DNA of 64,000 bases. Source: Photobacterium sp. TY1-4. GTDB taxonomy: Bacteria; Pseudomonadota; Gammaproteobacteria; Enterobacterales; Vibrionaceae. Shown here piece by piece: positions 62,735 to 64,000 of this stretch; the first letter of the stretch is position 1, and the number at the start of each line of letters is the position of its first letter. The translations under genes and the position numbers were made by a program. Under the pieces are notes generated by a model. It had not been told where the DNA came from. It worked only from the letters and a program-made list of their open reading frames with translations, and ran no database searches. The stretch covers positions 620,001 to 684,000 of the forward strand of contig NZ_CP099735.1 of the NCBI RefSeq assembly GCF_025398175.1, given 5' to 3'.

Positions 62735-64000
62735 CTACCGGGGTTGCCATTGCTTGCTGGTCACCAGTTGATCCACCACCTGATTCACTGCCCGAATTGT
62801 TTTCGCCACGATCTGATCGACATCGGCGCGAGTCGCGATCAGCGGCGGGGCAAAACCCAGAATATCACCATGCGGCATCGCCCGGGCGATCAACCCTTGC
62901 TCAAGGCAGGCCGCCGCCACTTGGGGGCCGACTTTCAGGTTGGGATCAAAATGACCCCGCTGCTGCCGATCAGACGAGAACTCCAGCGCATGCAGCATGC
63001 CGATCCCGCGACTTTCTCCGACCAGCGGATGCTCGCTAAACGCCGCATTCATTTGCTGTTGCAGATACGCCCCGACATCGCGGGCATTGTCGATCAAATT
63101 TTCCCGAGCAATGATATCCAGATTGCACAACGCCGCAGCCGCACCGAGTGGGTGGCCGGAATAGGTATACCCATGACCGAAGGCACCCCAGGTATCGGTC
63201 CCCGCTTCCAGGGTTTGCCATACTTTTTCCCCGACCATCACCCCGGATAGCGGCTGGTAGGCAGACGTCAGTCCTTTCGCGACGGTGATCAAATCCGGTT
63301 TCATGTCATATAAAATCGAGCCGAATGCCGCGCCGAGACGGCCAAAACCACACACCACTTCATCGGCAATCAACAAGACATCATATTTATCCAGCACCTG
63401 ACGGATCGCCTGCCAGTACCCTTCCGGTGGCGGGACTATGCCCCCGGTGCCCAGCACCGGCTCGGCAATCATGGCGGCAACGGTCTCCGGACCCTCGGCC
63501 AGGATCTGCGCCTCCAGTTGATCGGCACAGAACCGGGAAAACTCAAGCTCCGTCATGCTCTCGTCATCACGGCGGTAGTAATACGGCGCGACGGTGTGCT
63601 TGATGCGATCCAGCGGTAAATCAAAGTGAGCGTGAAACAGAGGCAGCCCGGTCATCGAGCCCGACGCAATGCTGGAGCCGTGGTAGCCACGCTCCCTGGC
63701 AATGACTTTCTTCTTCTCCGGCCGCCCGAGCACATTATTGTAATACCACACCAGCTTGAGCTGGGTTTCATTAGCATCACTGCCCGACATGCCGTAATAG
63801 ACCTTGCTCATCCCGTTCGGCGCCATGGCCAGCAATCGCTCAGACAGGTTCACCACCGCCTCGTTGGTATGGCCGACGTAGGTGTGATAATAGGCCAGCT
63901 GTTTCGCCTGCTCATAAATCGCCTCAGCCATCTCGGTACGCCCATAGCCGATATTGACGCAATAGAGGCCGGCAAAGCCGTCAATCAGTTCCCGGTCTTC
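62735..64000 (-). CDS. Class III pyridoxal-phosphate aminotransferase (N-terminus missing)
   Basis: The frame is open to the window end (upstream residues EDRELIDGFAGLYCVNIGYG), so 421 residues of an omega-type aminotransferase are present and only the start is missing. It shows GMSGSDANETQLKLVWYY, RGYHGSSIASGS, IAEPVLGTGGIVPP, IADEVVCGFGRLG and the PLP Lys in TVAKGLTSAYQPLSG. Substrates of this group are amines or beta-alanine/GABA-like compounds with pyruvate or oxoglutarate; the exact one cannot be read. It is upstream of the Rid-like gene on the same strand, but the SoxR/MerR-type promoter lies between them. Confidence 0.92.
   Translation of the reverse strand, partial: EDRELIDGFAGLYCVNIGYGRTEMAEAIYEQAKQLAYYHTYVGHTNEAVVNLSERLLAMAPNGMSKVYYGMSGSDANETQLKLVWYYNNVLGRPEKKKVIARERGYHGSSIASGSMTGLPLFHAHFDLPLDRIKHTVAPYYYRRDDESMTELEFSRFCADQLEAQILAEGPETVAAMIAEPVLGTGGIVPPPEGYWQAIRQVLDKYDVLLIADEVVCGFGRLGAAFGSILYDMKPDLITVAKGLTSAYQPLSGVMVGEKVWQTLEAGTDTWGAFGHGYTYSGHPLGAAAALCNLDIIARENLIDNARDVGAYLQQQMNAAFSEHPLVGESRGIGMLHALEFSSDRQQRGHFDPNLKVGPQVAAACLEQGLIARAMPHGDILGFAPPLIATRADVDQIVAKTIRAVNQVVDQLVTSKQWQPR

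Noticed and set aside
1..64000. CRISPR arrays, tRNA or rRNA genes, insertion-sequence transposases, integrases, prophage genes
   Set aside because: Looked for on both strands; no regularly spaced repeats, no tRNA-like cloverleaf or rRNA blocks, and no transposase or integrase motifs were seen.

Overview
The window reads as chromosomal DNA from a marine gammaproteobacterium of the Vibrionaceae type, with Photobacterium-like genera the closest fit. This is an inference from gene content and protein similarity (RNase II, DeaD, MalEFGK, LamB/MalM, GlgCA, HemB, Dps, YceI/cytochrome b561) and not from any database search. Genes are dense, codon use looks even, and I saw no rRNA, tRNA, CRISPR array, prophage or transposase.

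Layout. (1) 1-2.9 kb is the end of a ribose operon: rbsB (cut by the window edge), rbsK, rbsR. A G-rich heptanucleotide array sits on the rbsR stop codon. (2) 3-13.4 kb holds a secreted LprI/MliC-type lysozyme-inhibitor fusion, an SDR reductase, a LysR regulator, an HSL-type esterase, a large single-protein nonribosomal peptide synthetase (C-A-T-E-C, adenylation code matching threonine) and a methyltransferase. This is a small putative biosynthetic locus. (3) 13.6-20 kb is housekeeping: deaD with a possible leader attenuator, rnb, a DUF1415 gene and a diguanylate cyclase. It is followed by a gene-free stretch with a cobalamin-riboswitch-like remnant. (4) 20.5-47.1 kb is a maltodextrin/glycogen region: malG, malF, malE and divergent malK; a GH133-like debranching enzyme; a second malE; an antiporter; a cytoplasmic GH13 enzyme; malM; lamB; a GlgX-type enzyme; an alpha-glucosidase with a LysR gene; glgA and glgC; and a further GH13 enzyme. 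MalT-box-like G-rich motifs recur in front of several of these genes. (5) 47-54.8 kb has a PepSY protein, a Fur-box-led fagA-like/fumC pair, a stand-alone EAL protein, a HAD phosphatase, cytochrome b561 and yceI, a dCMP deaminase-like gene, dps and hemB. (6) 55-60.8 kb is a LysR gene divergent from a 5-oxoprolinase operon (DUF1445, pxpA, pxpB, pxpC and an NRAMP-like transporter), resembling the ycsF-kip cluster of Bacillus. (7) 60.9-64 kb carries an EamA transporter, a Rid-family protein behind a SoxR/MerR-style promoter, and a class III aminotransferase cut by the window end.

Working together: LamB imports maltodextrins through the outer membrane, MalE/MalFGK carry them inward, and the cytoplasmic debranching enzymes, amylases and alpha-glucosidase break them down. 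GlgC and GlgA divert glucose to glycogen. The PxpABC group recycles 5-oxoproline to glutamate.

The observations most worth checking are: the C-A(Thr)-T-E-C synthetase with no thioesterase and its esterase neighbour that lacks the usual catalytic Asp; two 162-bp MITE-like repeats, one inside the malE/malK control region; the two-hairpin deaD leader; the orphan cobalamin-riboswitch-like sequence; a tiny secreted two-cysteine peptide; and a 19-bp-spacer SoxR/MerR-type promoter ahead of a Rid-like gene that lacks the catalytic arginine.
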